This document shows positions 24,284 to 31,792 of a stretch of DNA of 64,000 nt, in pieces. The stretch's first letter is position 1, and each line of letters starts with the position of its first letter. The notes beneath the pieces were generated by a model that worked only from the letters and a program-made list of their open reading frames with translations, made no database searches and was not told the origin of the DNA. Source of the stretch: Bacillus_P idriensis_A (GTDB taxonomy: Bacteria > Bacillota > Bacilli > Bacillales > Bacillaceae). Position numbers and translations under genes: made by a program. The DNA lies in contig NZ_JBCMYF010000042.1 in NCBI RefSeq assembly GCF_050483325.1, positions 1-64,000 on the forward strand. Direction: 5' to 3'.

Positions 24284-26683
24284 CTATACAGCTTTGATGC
24301 CTGATAAATACACATCTGAAAATTCCTCTGCTGGAATCGGTCTTCCGCCTAGGTATCCCTGAAATTCAAGGCATCCTAATTTTGCAAGAAGATCCTTTTG
24401 AGCTTTCGTTTCTACTCCTTCAGCAATCACTTTCAGCTCAAGGTGATTCGCCATTGAAATAATCATAGAGACAATCGCTTCGTTTCCATTATGCTGTTCC
24501 ATTTCTCTAATAAACGATTGGTCGATCTTCAGCCTGTCGATGCTGAGCTTCTGTAAATAACTCAGGGAGCTGTACCCAGTGCCGAAGTCATCCATGCTGA
24601 TTTCAATTCCCCTGCTCCGAAGCTTTGATAATTTCTTGTTCGCCTCAAGCTCATTATCCATCATCGCTGTTTCAGTGATTTCAAGTTCAAGACTTGAAGC
24701 CTGAATTTGATAAGAAGACAGAATTTCATCAATGGTTTGGATCAAGTCATCCTGGTATAGATGGAGGTGTGAGATATTAATTGATACTCGGCCAAAATTC
24801 AGATTTTCACTTTCCCATGTCTGTACATGGCTTGCAACTTCGCCAAGGACAAAACGTTCCAGCTCAAAAATCAACCCTGTCTCTTCTGCAATCGGAATAA
24901 ACGTTGCGGGTGAAATAAAGCCAAGCTCGGCATGCTTCCATCTGACCAAAGCTTCTGCACCAATGACCGTTGCGAGGTTTTCTTTGAACTTCGGCTGAAA
25001 ATAAACGCAGAGTTCCTTATATTGAAGAGCTTTGCGCAATTCATTTTCAATCCGTATTTTTTCAATTAATTTATCGTTCATTTCTGGCTTATAGACGCCG
25101 AAACTGTTCGAACCGTTCATTTTCACATCGTACATGGCAATATCTGCGAATTTCATCAGCATTTCTGCGTCAGTGCTATGTTCAGGATAATGGGCGATAC
25201 CTATGCTTGCGGTAACTAAACAGTCATTTCCCCTGATCTTCATCGGCAAGCGGAAATGATGAACAATATCGCTTGCCGTTTCATTTGCAGCCTCATAATC
25301 ATCAGAAAGCATAATAATGCTGAACTCATCACCGCCTAGCCTTGAAAGAATGGACTGATCAGGGAGAACAGATGTCAGTCTTTCTGCAATCTTTACCAGC
25401 ACCAGGTCACCAAAAGCATGCCCGAATAGATCATTCAATCGTTTGAAGCGGTCAAAATCCAAATTTAATATAGCAAAGGCCTGATTTTCTGCTCTTAAAT
25501 CAGAAAGCTTCTGAATAAAGAACCTCCGGTTTGGAAGCCCTGTCAGCTCATCATGAAAGGCCAGATAATTAATGCGGTTCTGAGCTTTTTTGCTTTCAGT
25601 GACATCTTTAATAACGCCATATACTCCTACAACTTTATGATTAACGACTTGCCTTACGGCTGTAATCAGAACATCAAGTGTTTCCCCATTTTTTCTCTTC
25701 AGAGAAACAGAGAGCTCATTTTCGCTAAAGTCCCCTTTTACAATTTCAGAAAAATAAAATAAAGCTTTTTGATGGTCCGCTTCTTTTATTAAAGTCAGGA
25801 AACTCAGGCCGATCAAATTCTTTTCCGGCAGATCAGTTAAAGCTGCCGCTACTTTGTTGACGGAAGTAATGACTCCCTGCAGATCAGTTGATATCACTCC
25901 ATCCGGACTGTGATGAAACAATGAGCGAAACCTCTCTTCCTTTTCATTAATCCGCTCAGACTGTTCATTCATCATCGTGTGGCTATACAGATCAGGAATA
26001 AATGTAAGAATAAGGTTCAGCAAAAAAACAAATAGAAAAGGAAACAAATAGTCATACGGTCCGCCATCTGCAAGCTGATAATCTATAAATGAAGTCATGA
26101 TCACATATGGGATGCCCGCAAGAGTTACTCCCCCAATGATGCTTCCTGCTGTCCGGCAGTATTTCGCCCGGCGCTGATTTACCAAACCGTCCTCTAGAGC
26201 GATCAGTAATAGTCTTAGTGCAGAAAAACTGAATGCCGCAGACAATAGCACAGCAAATATAATCAGCAGCGGTTTTACTTCAATCTGTCCTTGAAATAAT
26301 ATTGCAAAGCCAATAAAATCAACCAAAATAATTCCAAGAGACATACCGCATCCCGTTATGAAATATCCTTTAGAGCTCATTCTCGGAATGCCGCCTGTTC
26401 TTATCGAGAAAAAAGCAACAGCACTGCAAACAGCATAGCTAACCAGAAAGTAAAGGAAAGGATGCTGAACGGTTACTTCCAGATGAACTGAATATATGGC
26501 AAGCAGTTGAGTCAGCCAAAACAAGAAACCAAGGGTTAAACTGAGGATTCCTATGATTTTTGGCTGTTTATCTTGAGTATTACGACTGTATATAGCTGCG
26601 AACACCGGCGTCAGATGATAGCTGATCACCGATTGAACGAGAACAAGAAACATTAAAAACAAATCTGCATTCAAGTTAAACAA
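24284..26683 (-). CDS. Membrane GGDEF/EAL protein with PAS domain
   Basis: A 799-residue c-di-GMP signalling protein. About seven N-terminal membrane helices (about 1-235) are followed by a PAS/PAC domain (about 250-370), GGDEF (about 375-535) with the intact signature RLGGDEFSI, and EAL (about 545-795) with intact GAEALVRW, ETAMMDN, DDFGTGYSS and KIDQSF motifs. Both catalytic signatures look intact, so it may both make and degrade c-di-GMP. The downstream signal is unknown. Monocistronic. Confidence 0.92.
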   Translation of the reverse strand: MFNLNADLFLMFLVLVQSVISYHLTPVFAAIYSRNTQDKQPKIIGILSLTLGFLFWLTQLLAIYSVHLEVTVQHPFLYFLVSYAVCSAVAFFSIRTGGIPRMSSKGYFITGCGMSLGIILVDFIGFAILFQGQIEVKPLLIIFAVLLSAAFSFSALRLLLIALEDGLVNQRRAKYCRTAGSIIGGVTLAGIPYVIMTSFIDYQLADGGPYDYLFPFLFVFLLNLILTFIPDLYSHTMMNEQSERINEKEERFRSLFHHSPDGVISTDLQGVITSVNKVAAALTDLPEKNLIGLSFLTLIKEADHQKALFYFSEIVKGDFSENELSVSLKRKNGETLDVLITAVRQVVNHKVVGVYGVIKDVTESKKAQNRINYLAFHDELTGLPNRRFFIQKLSDLRAENQAFAILNLDFDRFKRLNDLFGHAFGDLVLVKIAERLTSVLPDQSILSRLGGDEFSIIMLSDDYEAANETASDIVHHFRLPMKIRGNDCLVTASIGIAHYPEHSTDAEMLMKFADIAMYDVKMNGSNSFGVYKPEMNDKLIEKIRIENELRKALQYKELCVYFQPKFKENLATVIGAEALVRWKHAELGFISPATFIPIAEETGLIFELERFVLGEVASHVQTWESENLNFGRVSINISHLHLYQDDLIQTIDEILSSYQIQASSLELEITETAMMDNELEANKKLSKLRSRGIEISMDDFGTGYSSLSYLQKLSIDRLKIDQSFIREMEQHNGNEAIVSMIISMANHLELKVIAEGVETKAQKDLLAKLGCLEFQGYLGGRPIPAEEFSDVYLSGIKAV

Positions 26684-26859
26684 TCAAAACTCCCCCTTAT
26701 CCCTTATATCGAACAAAATTCAAGATATTAAAGGGGATCTTCACTTTTTTCCAAAAAAACTTTCTTCTGCAAAAAATAGCGAAATTTAGGTTTAAAAATT
26801 GTATGTTTGATGCAAACTATCCAACGAAAGGAAATTTCACTTGAAAGGAGGAATGAGCG

Positions 26860-26997
26860 ATGAACAAGAACAACCAAAACAACAAGCAGCAAAACATGCA
26901 GCAGCAGCAGCAAAATCAACAACAGCAAAACCAGCAAGCTGATACTGAGTTCTCTCAAGAAATGAACCAGCAAAAAGCGAACAAAAAACAAAAATAA
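26860..26997 (+). CDS. Gln/Asn-rich small peptide resembling gamma-type SASP
   Basis: A 45-residue peptide too short for most gene callers. It starts MNKNNQNNKQQ, has a Q-rich middle, and ends ADTEFSQEMNQQKANKKQK. The end resembles the repeat unit of gamma-type small acid-soluble spore proteins (FGTEFASETDAQQ), which serve as amino-acid stores in spores. A strong AAAGGAGG precedes ATG, though another ATG lies out of frame, and a terminator follows. Composition (more than 40% Gln and Asn) and the strong signals support expression; the family assignment is moderate. Confidence 0.6.
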   Translation: MNKNNQNNKQQNMQQQQQNQQQQNQQADTEFSQEMNQQKANKKQK

Positions 26998-27020
26998 GGT
27001 TTACATACATGTAAGCTAAG

Positions 27021-27047
27021 AAAGGCGGTTCTTTTGACCGTCTTTTT
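27021..27047 (+). terminator. Terminator of the Gln-rich peptide gene
   Basis: AAGGCGGT / GACCGTCTT stem with one G-U pair and T5. Confidence 0.7.
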
Positions 27048-27114
27048 CTCTTTTATATATTTGAAACGTTTTGTAAAAAATCAGCTTTATGACGGGAATT
27101 TCCCTGTCATTTTA

Positions 27115-27247
27115 TGATATACTATTTCCATAAAGCTGCAGATGATGCCACATCTACAGCCAAAGCAGTCAAACAGCACTCGAACGGATCAGCTTAATAC
27201 ACAAACGAAATACTGTGGCCTCCTGATATGAGAGGTCTATTTTTTTT
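27115..27247 (+). ncRNA. Putative antisense RNA (antitoxin) of a type I toxin locus
   Basis: An extended -10 element TGATATACT (27115-27123) is followed about 95 bases later by a terminator-like hairpin GGCCTC-CTGATAT-GAG(A)GGTC and T8 (27218-27247). The predicted RNA of about 115 nucleotides runs opposite to the toxin mRNA and covers the last codons and 3' untranslated region. That layout is the one known from txpA/RatA and bsrG/SR4 loci. The -35 element is poor. Confidence 0.55.
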
Positions 27248-27320
27248 GCCCAAAACCGAGCACTGCCACTATTAACGTAGCAAATGAAACCATTACAACT
27301 AAACTTTCAAAGATTGTCAC
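27237..27320 (-). CDS. Holin-like type I toxin peptide (TxpA/Hol_Tox type)
   Basis: A 27-residue peptide MTIFESLVVMVSFATLIVAV, ending LGFGQKK. This is the typical form of the Hol_Tox/TxpA group: a short polar start (MTVxEALxxM), one membrane helix and a basic end. The GTG start has AAAGGGGGG seven bases before it. On the same strand there is a TTCCTG-N17-TATAAT promoter (27386-27414), and an antisense RNA seems to end inside the gene. It would act by inserting in the membrane unless silenced by the antitoxin RNA. Confidence 0.7.
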   Translation of the reverse strand: MTIFESLVVMVSFATLIVAVLGFGQKK

Positions 27321-27385
27321 ATGTCATCCCCCCTTTCCTAGGGGTTCGAACTGATCCATTAAAGATTGACCTGCAAGTCCATTAT

Positions 27386-27414
27386 AACATCAATCGAACA
27401 AAACAGGAACATAC
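27386..27414 (-). promoter_or_regulatory. Promoter of the toxin mRNA
   Basis: Minus strand TTCCTG, 17 bases, TATAAT, giving a leader of about 55-60 bases with the strong site AAGGGGGG. The spacing is right and the -10 is perfect; the -35 is weak. Confidence 0.55.
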
Positions 27415-27472
27415 GTTTGTATTTTGAGCCAAATATCCTAATTGCTGGTGAGATTTTTTTGTTGCGTAAAAA

Positions 27473-27499
27473 AAAAGAACACTTAGAGTGTTCTTTTTT
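27473..27499 (-). terminator. Terminator of the 84-residue protein gene
   Basis: AAAGAACACT / AGTGTTCTTT stem with a 3-base loop and flanking A and T runs; overlaps the stop codon. Confidence 0.88.
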
Positions 27500-27752
27500 A
27501 AGGTGTTTTTATTCGGTTTTGATCCACCGTATTACAGGCAATTTTCATTTTTGCCAAAGTGCCTTTGAGGGTTTCTTCATGATTGCATTGATCATTCAGA
27601 TACATTTCTGATAAATCATAGACAGATCTCGAAAGCAGCTCGACTACATTTTTTAAGGAATGAGCATCAGGGGAGTATTCATCATGCAGCACTTTCCTGA
27701 CGATATCATCACTGAACTCTTTGATTTTCAAAACCTTTTCCTTCTCAGGCAT
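27498..27752 (-). CDS. Small helical protein of unknown function
   Basis: An 84-residue acidic, helical, soluble protein (MPEKEKVLKIKEFSDDI...). I do not recognise the family. It has two Cys residues and the segment YLNDQCNHEE. AAAGGAGG lies eight bases before ATG and a strong terminator follows, so it is very likely a real gene. Confidence 0.6.
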   Translation of the reverse strand: MPEKEKVLKIKEFSDDIVRKVLHDEYSPDAHSLKNVVELLSRSVYDLSEMYLNDQCNHEETLKGTLAKMKIACNTVDQNRIKTP

Positions 27753-27789
27753 TTTGAAATCCTCCTTTTTTTAGAGATGAAAGGATAAT

Positions 27790-27860
27790 ATTTTGCGCTT
27801 CGATGTTAAGCTTCGAACGCTCAGGCTCCTCGGCCAGAACGGGCGCTTGCGCTTTTCTTA
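27790..27860 (-). repeat. Truncated and diverged copy of the interspersed repeat
   Basis: On the minus strand AAAAGCGCAAGCGCCCGTTCTGGCCGAGGAGC contains the CCGTTCTGGCCGAGGAGC module and an AAAAGCG start, as in the arrays at 1 and 14381. A 72-codon open frame over it is a by-product of the repeat. Confidence 0.6.
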
Positions 27861-27983
27861 TCATATATAATACATTCGCCAATTCAAGAAAGATTCCCTT
27901 TGTATGATTCTGTCGAGACATAAGAACTTTTATATAGAAAAATGACTTCCAGCTGGAAGCCATTTTAAATGATTATTCTTTCA

Positions 27984-28883
27984 TCAAGATGGTTCAATAT
28001 GAACATGCACATGAGAAATGCGATGTTCTATCTCCATTCTTTTTTCCACTTCATCTGTAATTTCGTGGCTTTCGCTTACATTCAGTCCGGCATGAACTTC
28101 AATAACGACATCCACAAGGACACTGCTTCCCAAATACCGAGCCTTTATATCCTTGATCCTGTCTACTCCAGGAGTGGATTCTACAGTTGCTTTAAAGTTC
28201 AGCAGCTTCTGATCATCAAACCCGTCTGTCAGTGAATGAGCTGTATCTTTAAAAATGTCCCATGCCGTTTTGCAGATAATGAAACCGATTGTGATGGCTG
28301 TTATGGTGTCAAACCATGCTACACCAAATTGAGACGCAACGATGCCCGTAAAAGCTCCAACGCTTACAAGTGCATCCGAACGATTGTCATGGGCTGCTGC
28401 GATCAGTGCTTTTGAATTTATCTTTTTTGCCAATGATTTGTTATAGCGGTAAACTCCAAACATGATGATGGCACTAATGATGGCTGCCCATGCGGTGATT
28501 AAATTGGGTGATTCTGTTTTGGGTTCTATGATGGATTTAAATCCTTCAAACAAAACCTGAATCCCGACTGACATGATAATAAATGAAGCAACCAGAGCAG
28601 CAATTGCCTCCGCTTTAAAATGTCCGTATGGATGATCATGATCAGGCGGCTTTTGAGAAATTTTCAGACCGACTAAAACGGCTGCCGATGCAATCACATC
28701 TGTCCCGTTATTCAAGCCGTCTGCAAGCAGCGCCTGAGAAGAATAAACATAGCCGATGCCAAGCTTTGCTGCAGCAAGAAGGATGTATGCCCCAATGCTC
28801 AGCCAGGCACCGCGTTCTCCTTTTTTTAAATCCTGATAAACGTCCAATGATTTCACTTCCCCATTTAACGGATCCATTTCCAT
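27984..28883 (-). CDS. Cation diffusion facilitator (CDF) metal transporter
   Basis: A 299-residue CDF transporter (YdfM/FieF type) with six membrane helices and a C-terminal cytoplasmic domain with His residues (HISHVHVHIE). The metal-site helices carry LLADGLNNGTDV (D-x-x-x-D form) and AAHDNRSDALVS with HxxxD. It probably exports Zn2+, Fe2+ or Mn2+ in exchange for protons. The start is uncertain: ATG 28883 lacks a good site, whereas a TTG at 28847 follows GGGGAAG and gives LDVYQDLKKGERG, closer to homologues. Confidence 0.88.
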   Translation of the reverse strand: MEMDPLNGEVKSLDVYQDLKKGERGAWLSIGAYILLAAAKLGIGYVYSSQALLADGLNNGTDVIASAAVLVGLKISQKPPDHDHPYGHFKAEAIAALVASFIIMSVGIQVLFEGFKSIIEPKTESPNLITAWAAIISAIIMFGVYRYNKSLAKKINSKALIAAAHDNRSDALVSVGAFTGIVASQFGVAWFDTITAITIGFIICKTAWDIFKDTAHSLTDGFDDQKLLNFKATVESTPGVDRIKDIKARYLGSSVLVDVVIEVHAGLNVSESHEITDEVEKRMEIEHRISHVHVHIEPS

Positions 28884-28906
28884 AAGCGTGAAGCTTTGTT
28901 GTCAGG

Positions 28907-29044
28907 CTACTGATTCCACTGCTTCGGAAGCATTTGAATAGACGTATTTAAAGTGTCCAGTTTGCTTTCGATCCGGTGCAGCAAGTAGAGAGTAACCATG
29001 ATTGGAAATCCGACTTCGCTTATTAATTGAATCCACTGTTCCAT
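28907..29044 (-). CDS. YvrJ-family small membrane protein
   Basis: A 45-residue protein starting MEQWIQLISEVGFPIMVT with one membrane helix and a polar C-terminal helix, typical of the YvrJ family. ATG 29044 has AAAAGGAGG before it. In many Firmicutes this gene follows DUF2922 and DUF1659 genes, as here. No function is established for the set. Confidence 0.8.
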   Translation of the reverse strand: MEQWIQLISEVGFPIMVTLYLLHRIESKLDTLNTSIQMLPKQWNQ

Positions 29045-29106
29045 AATAGGTTTCCTCCTTTTCCAGTTTTTATGTTGACTGTTTAGTGTATTCACTTAGA
29101 GAGGAA

Positions 29107-29133
29107 AGGCCAGATCCCTAACAGAGATCTGAC
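29107..29133 (-). terminator. Hairpin after the DUF2922 gene
   Basis: Stem GGTCAGATC / GATCTGGCC with one G-U pair and no long T tract; it may attenuate rather than end transcription before the YvrJ gene. Confidence 0.45.
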
Positions 29134-29144
29134 CCTCATTTCCA

Positions 29145-29363
29145 TTATCCGATTGTCAGGTCGGTTAAATTCCTCTCAACGACACGCGCCCCTTTTTTGC
29201 CGAACAAATCTCCGCCTGGAGATGTGAAAGCATTTGAAGCAAGGATTAGGTCCATCGCATTTGACACATCACCTTCAACAACCGGTTCTTTTGGAGAATC
29301 GATGTTGATTTTCACCTGCTTGCCTTCTTCGTTTAGAAATTGAAGTTCCAGCGTTTTCGCCAT
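29145..29363 (-). CDS. DUF2922 family protein
   Basis: A 72-residue soluble protein starting MAKTLELQFLNEEGK with a beta-rich centre and a C-terminal VVERNLTDL, as in DUF2922. GGGAGG lies eight bases before ATG. It follows the DUF1659 gene and precedes YvrJ; the three are a conserved neighbourhood of unknown role. Confidence 0.8.
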   Translation of the reverse strand: MAKTLELQFLNEEGKQVKINIDSPKEPVVEGDVSNAMDLILASNAFTSPGGDLFGKKGARVVERNLTDLTIG

Positions 29364-29399
29364 TTACATTCCCTCCCTTCTTCTTTATTTTCAGGCAGT

Positions 29400-29618
29400 T
29401 TAAGCTGTTACCTGATGTGAATCGTTTCGTTCAACATGAGATAGTGCCTGGGTTTGCAAATCTGTGATTGCAGAGGCTGCCTGAAGCAGCTGTTCAGCGG
29501 TTGCTGATGTTTTTACATTGTTGTAATTCTTGTATTTGAAGATCTGCTCTCCAAATTCATCCATGCCCATATCGAATACAAGGCGAAGCTGTGAATCAAG
29601 AATGATTGTTTCTGCCAT
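29400..29618 (-). CDS. DUF1659 family protein
   Basis: A 72-residue soluble protein. The first part, ILDSQLRLVFDMGMDEFGE, and a YNNVK segment are typical of DUF1659. ATG 29618 is preferred to the codon at 29627 because AAGGAGGTGATC is correctly spaced. First gene of the DUF1659-DUF2922-YvrJ set. Confidence 0.8.
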   Translation of the reverse strand: MAETIILDSQLRLVFDMGMDEFGEQIFKYKNYNNVKTSATAEQLLQAASAITDLQTQALSHVERNDSHQVTA

Positions 29619-29800
29619 GCTGATCACCTCCTTTCGTATACGTTATACAAGGAAATGGTCACAAGAGTAGCAGATTTCATGAACTTTTTTTGTGAATGGA
29701 TAAACAGTCTTAAATTTATAGTATGTTCTGCGGTTTTTTACAAAAAATAACATCAGGTTGATTCGTTCAATGGAAATCACACGAATCCTGATAGGTAGGT

Positions 29801-30277
29801 ATGAATGTGAAAACAAGTAAACTGGAAGTTTTGTTATGGAGCATAGCGTTCCCTGGGTTTGGACAGCTGCTGAACCGTCAGCTGATTAAAGGAATTCTGT
29901 TTATAGGGCTGGAACTGCTGATTAATACATATAGTCACTTCAATCAGGTCATCATGCTCAGTTTTTTAGGGGAAATTGAACAGGCCGTTCAAACGGTGGA
30001 ATTCGGATGGCTGATGTTTTATCCGTGTGTTTACATGTATGCGATGTATGATGCTTATAAAAATGCGGATGGACCCGAGCCGCCCCTGTCTTTTTTGCCT
30101 TTTGCCTTCGGCGCATATTTTGTAACGGTGGGATTGATGTACTCTCCTAAGCTCAAGCTGTTCGGCGTGCTGTTTGGACCGATTTGGCTTCCGATGCTTT
30201 CTCTTATTCCAGGATTGCTGACCGGATTTTTTATCCGCTTTATTATTTTGAGAATTCATGCGTTTCAAAAAAGATAA
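29801..30277 (+). CDS. Multi-pass membrane protein of unknown function
   Basis: A 158-residue protein with about four or five membrane helices and a PGFGQLLNRQ segment near the N terminus, which recalls the small TM2-like G-x-G-Q-x-Y/L-x-R membrane proteins. No catalytic motif is visible. The ATG has only a modest binding site (AGGTAGGT). Confidence 0.6.
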   Translation: MNVKTSKLEVLLWSIAFPGFGQLLNRQLIKGILFIGLELLINTYSHFNQVIMLSFLGEIEQAVQTVEFGWLMFYPCVYMYAMYDAYKNADGPEPPLSFLPFAFGAYFVTVGLMYSPKLKLFGVLFGPIWLPMLSLIPGLLTGFFIRFIILRIHAFQKR

Positions 30278-30351
30278 ACTCTTTTCTATACGTTTTAATG
30301 CCGGAAATTCGGGTAAATAAAGCTTAGAGGCAATGATTCGGGCACATCTGA

Positions 30352-30447
30352 GATTCACACTTACTCAAGCTGGCGCGGGCTTGGAACCGCAAGGACGTAT
30401 GAGAGGCAGGGCTTACGTTGTTTAAGTGTCCCAAGATGGGATGAATC
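30352..30447 (+). ncRNA. Candidate structured RNA (unknown class)
   Basis: A closing helix of 11 bp forms between GATTCACACTT (30352-30362) and AAGTG plus TGAATC, with a perfect 5-bp hairpin TCCCA-AGA-TGGGA inserted exactly between the two 3' parts (30424-30447). Inside are two more hairpins: CAAGC / GCTTG (30366-30383) and ACGTA / TACGT (30395-30418). The sequence is GC-richer than its surroundings and no long frame crosses it. I cannot match it to a known riboswitch. Alternatives: an unknown sRNA or riboswitch, or the decayed right end of an IS200/IS605-type element with its omega RNA, since in one frame a TnpB-tail-like GMNQVN can be read. Confidence 0.45.
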
Positions 30448-30497
30448 AAGTGAACCTATTCCATTACATACACGACTTAAAATATATAATTAACCGT

Positions 30498-30545
30498 GCA
30501 CATGTGTTCTGTTCAAGCTTCAACAACAGAATCATGTGCTTTTCT
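30498..30545 (+). terminator. Terminator/attenuator upstream of the FAD oxidoreductase gene
   Basis: Stem GCACATG-TTCTGTT / AACAGAA-CATGTGC (14 bp with small bulges) with TTTTCTCGTTTTG after it. It lies 50 bases past the candidate RNA and 64 bases before the gene. A TATAAT at 30485-30490 also lies just upstream. Confidence 0.75.
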
Positions 30546-30608
30546 CGTTTTGGCAACATTAATAACATCAGTCCGCTGAAAGACTGATGCATTTTGGGAG
30601 TGATTGAT

Positions 30609-31685
30609 TTGAAGCATATCCTATTACTCGGCGCCGGCCATGCACACGCTGCTTTTTTAAAAAAATTGGAAACAGAAGAACTGGACTGCAGCATTACTTG
30701 TCTCTCACCATCTTCTTTTCAGTATTATTCCGGCATGTTTTCCGGGTTTACAGAAGGACTGTACGAAAAGGAGGAAATAAGAATAAATGTTGAAGCTCTA
30801 TGCAGCCTGACAGGTGTATCGTTTTTAAAAGGTGAAGCAGTAAAAATCGATCCTTGCCTAAGGCAAGTGGAAACCAGGGCCGGGAAAATCATCCAATTTG
30901 ATATCCTTTCTGTTGATATCGGTTCTCTGACAAAATTCAGCAGCTTATCCGCCCATGGGGTGATTAGTTTAAAACCAACTTATACGGTTCCTGAAAGTAT
31001 TCAGGAGCTGAGAAGTGCTGAAAATCCCGTCATTATTGGAGGCGGAGCCGCTGGGGTGGAGCTTGCCCTTTCAGCTGCTTCATTTCGCAGAAAATATGGA
31101 CTTCCTTCCAATCTGATCCTTTTGAGCAAGACAAGTTTAATGGATTCATATGGCGATAAGCTTTCCAAAAAAATGTCTCGAATTTTGATTAAAAACGGCA
31201 TAGGCCTCATTGAACATCAGGAGATTTCAAATATAGAAGAACATGCCATTTATACGGATGACCTGCATGTTAACTATGACATAGCCCTTGCAGTTACTGG
31301 GCCGAAAGCTCATCCTCTTTTAATAGAGAGCGGCATGGAATGTGATGAACATGGTTTTTTGCTTGTGAATACCAAACTGCAGGTTCCCCGTTTTCCATTC
31401 ATTTTCGGAGCAGGAGACTGTGTCACTTTGAAGCAGCATTCGGCTCTCCCCAAAAACGGTGTATATGCTATCCGTCAGGCACCTGTTTTATTTGAAAATA
31501 TCAGGAGATTTCTGTCTGAAGACGAAATGACAGCCTTCAATCCGCAAAAGCGATTTATCAGCATTCTCTCAGCGGGTGATAAAAAGGGATTATTTTTATA
31601 TGGAGGATTTTCGTTTTATGGTTCTCTCGCATGGAGAATCAAGCATTGGATTGACAGAAGATATATGCGGAAGATGGGGAGCTGA
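30609..31685 (+). CDS. FAD-dependent oxidoreductase, SelD-N-terminal-like (TIGR03169 type)
   Basis: A 358-residue pyridine nucleotide-disulfide-type flavoprotein. It starts MKHILLLGAGHAHAAFL with the GxGHAHA FAD loop characteristic of the group often fused to or found with selenide water dikinase. An NAD(P) loop GGGAAGVELA lies near residue 140, and a second FAD motif FGAGDCV near 265. No redox Cys pair is present, as in type II NADH dehydrogenases. TTG 30609 is chosen because GGGAGTGAT is eight bases before it. No selD gene is in the window. Confidence 0.75.
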   Translation: MKHILLLGAGHAHAAFLKKLETEELDCSITCLSPSSFQYYSGMFSGFTEGLYEKEEIRINVEALCSLTGVSFLKGEAVKIDPCLRQVETRAGKIIQFDILSVDIGSLTKFSSLSAHGVISLKPTYTVPESIQELRSAENPVIIGGGAAGVELALSAASFRRKYGLPSNLILLSKTSLMDSYGDKLSKKMSRILIKNGIGLIEHQEISNIEEHAIYTDDLHVNYDIALAVTGPKAHPLLIESGMECDEHGFLLVNTKLQVPRFPFIFGAGDCVTLKQHSALPKNGVYAIRQAPVLFENIRRFLSEDEMTAFNPQKRFISILSAGDKKGLFLYGGFSFYGSLAWRIKHWIDRRYMRKMGS

Positions 31686-31763
31686 GAGAAAATAGCCTGT
31701 TATTATCAAATTCATGACTTGCAAACTTCAAACCCATTCAGGACTAAAGAATAGTAACCATCA

Positions 31764-31792
31764 AAAAAAGCATGGACTTCTCCATGCTTTTT
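31764..31792 (-). terminator. Terminator of the ynj-like operon
   Basis: AAAAAGCATGGA / TCCATGCTTTTT stem immediately after the stop of the last gene. Confidence 0.93.

Noticed and set aside
27021..27110. Hairpin at 27090-27109 (GACGGGA / TCCCTGTC) as a riboswitch
   Set aside because: It is more simply the terminator of the toxin mRNA or of neighbouring RNAs; too small for a sensor.
27745..27963. 72-codon open frame on the minus strand
   Set aside because: Its middle is a truncated copy of the interspersed repeat and its end overlaps the binding site of the next gene. No binding site of its own.
30352..30447. Known riboswitch or RNA classes (TPP, SAM, cobalamin, c-di-GMP, T-box, RNase P, SRP, tmRNA)
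   Set aside because: None of their signature motifs is seen; kept only as an unclassified structured RNA.
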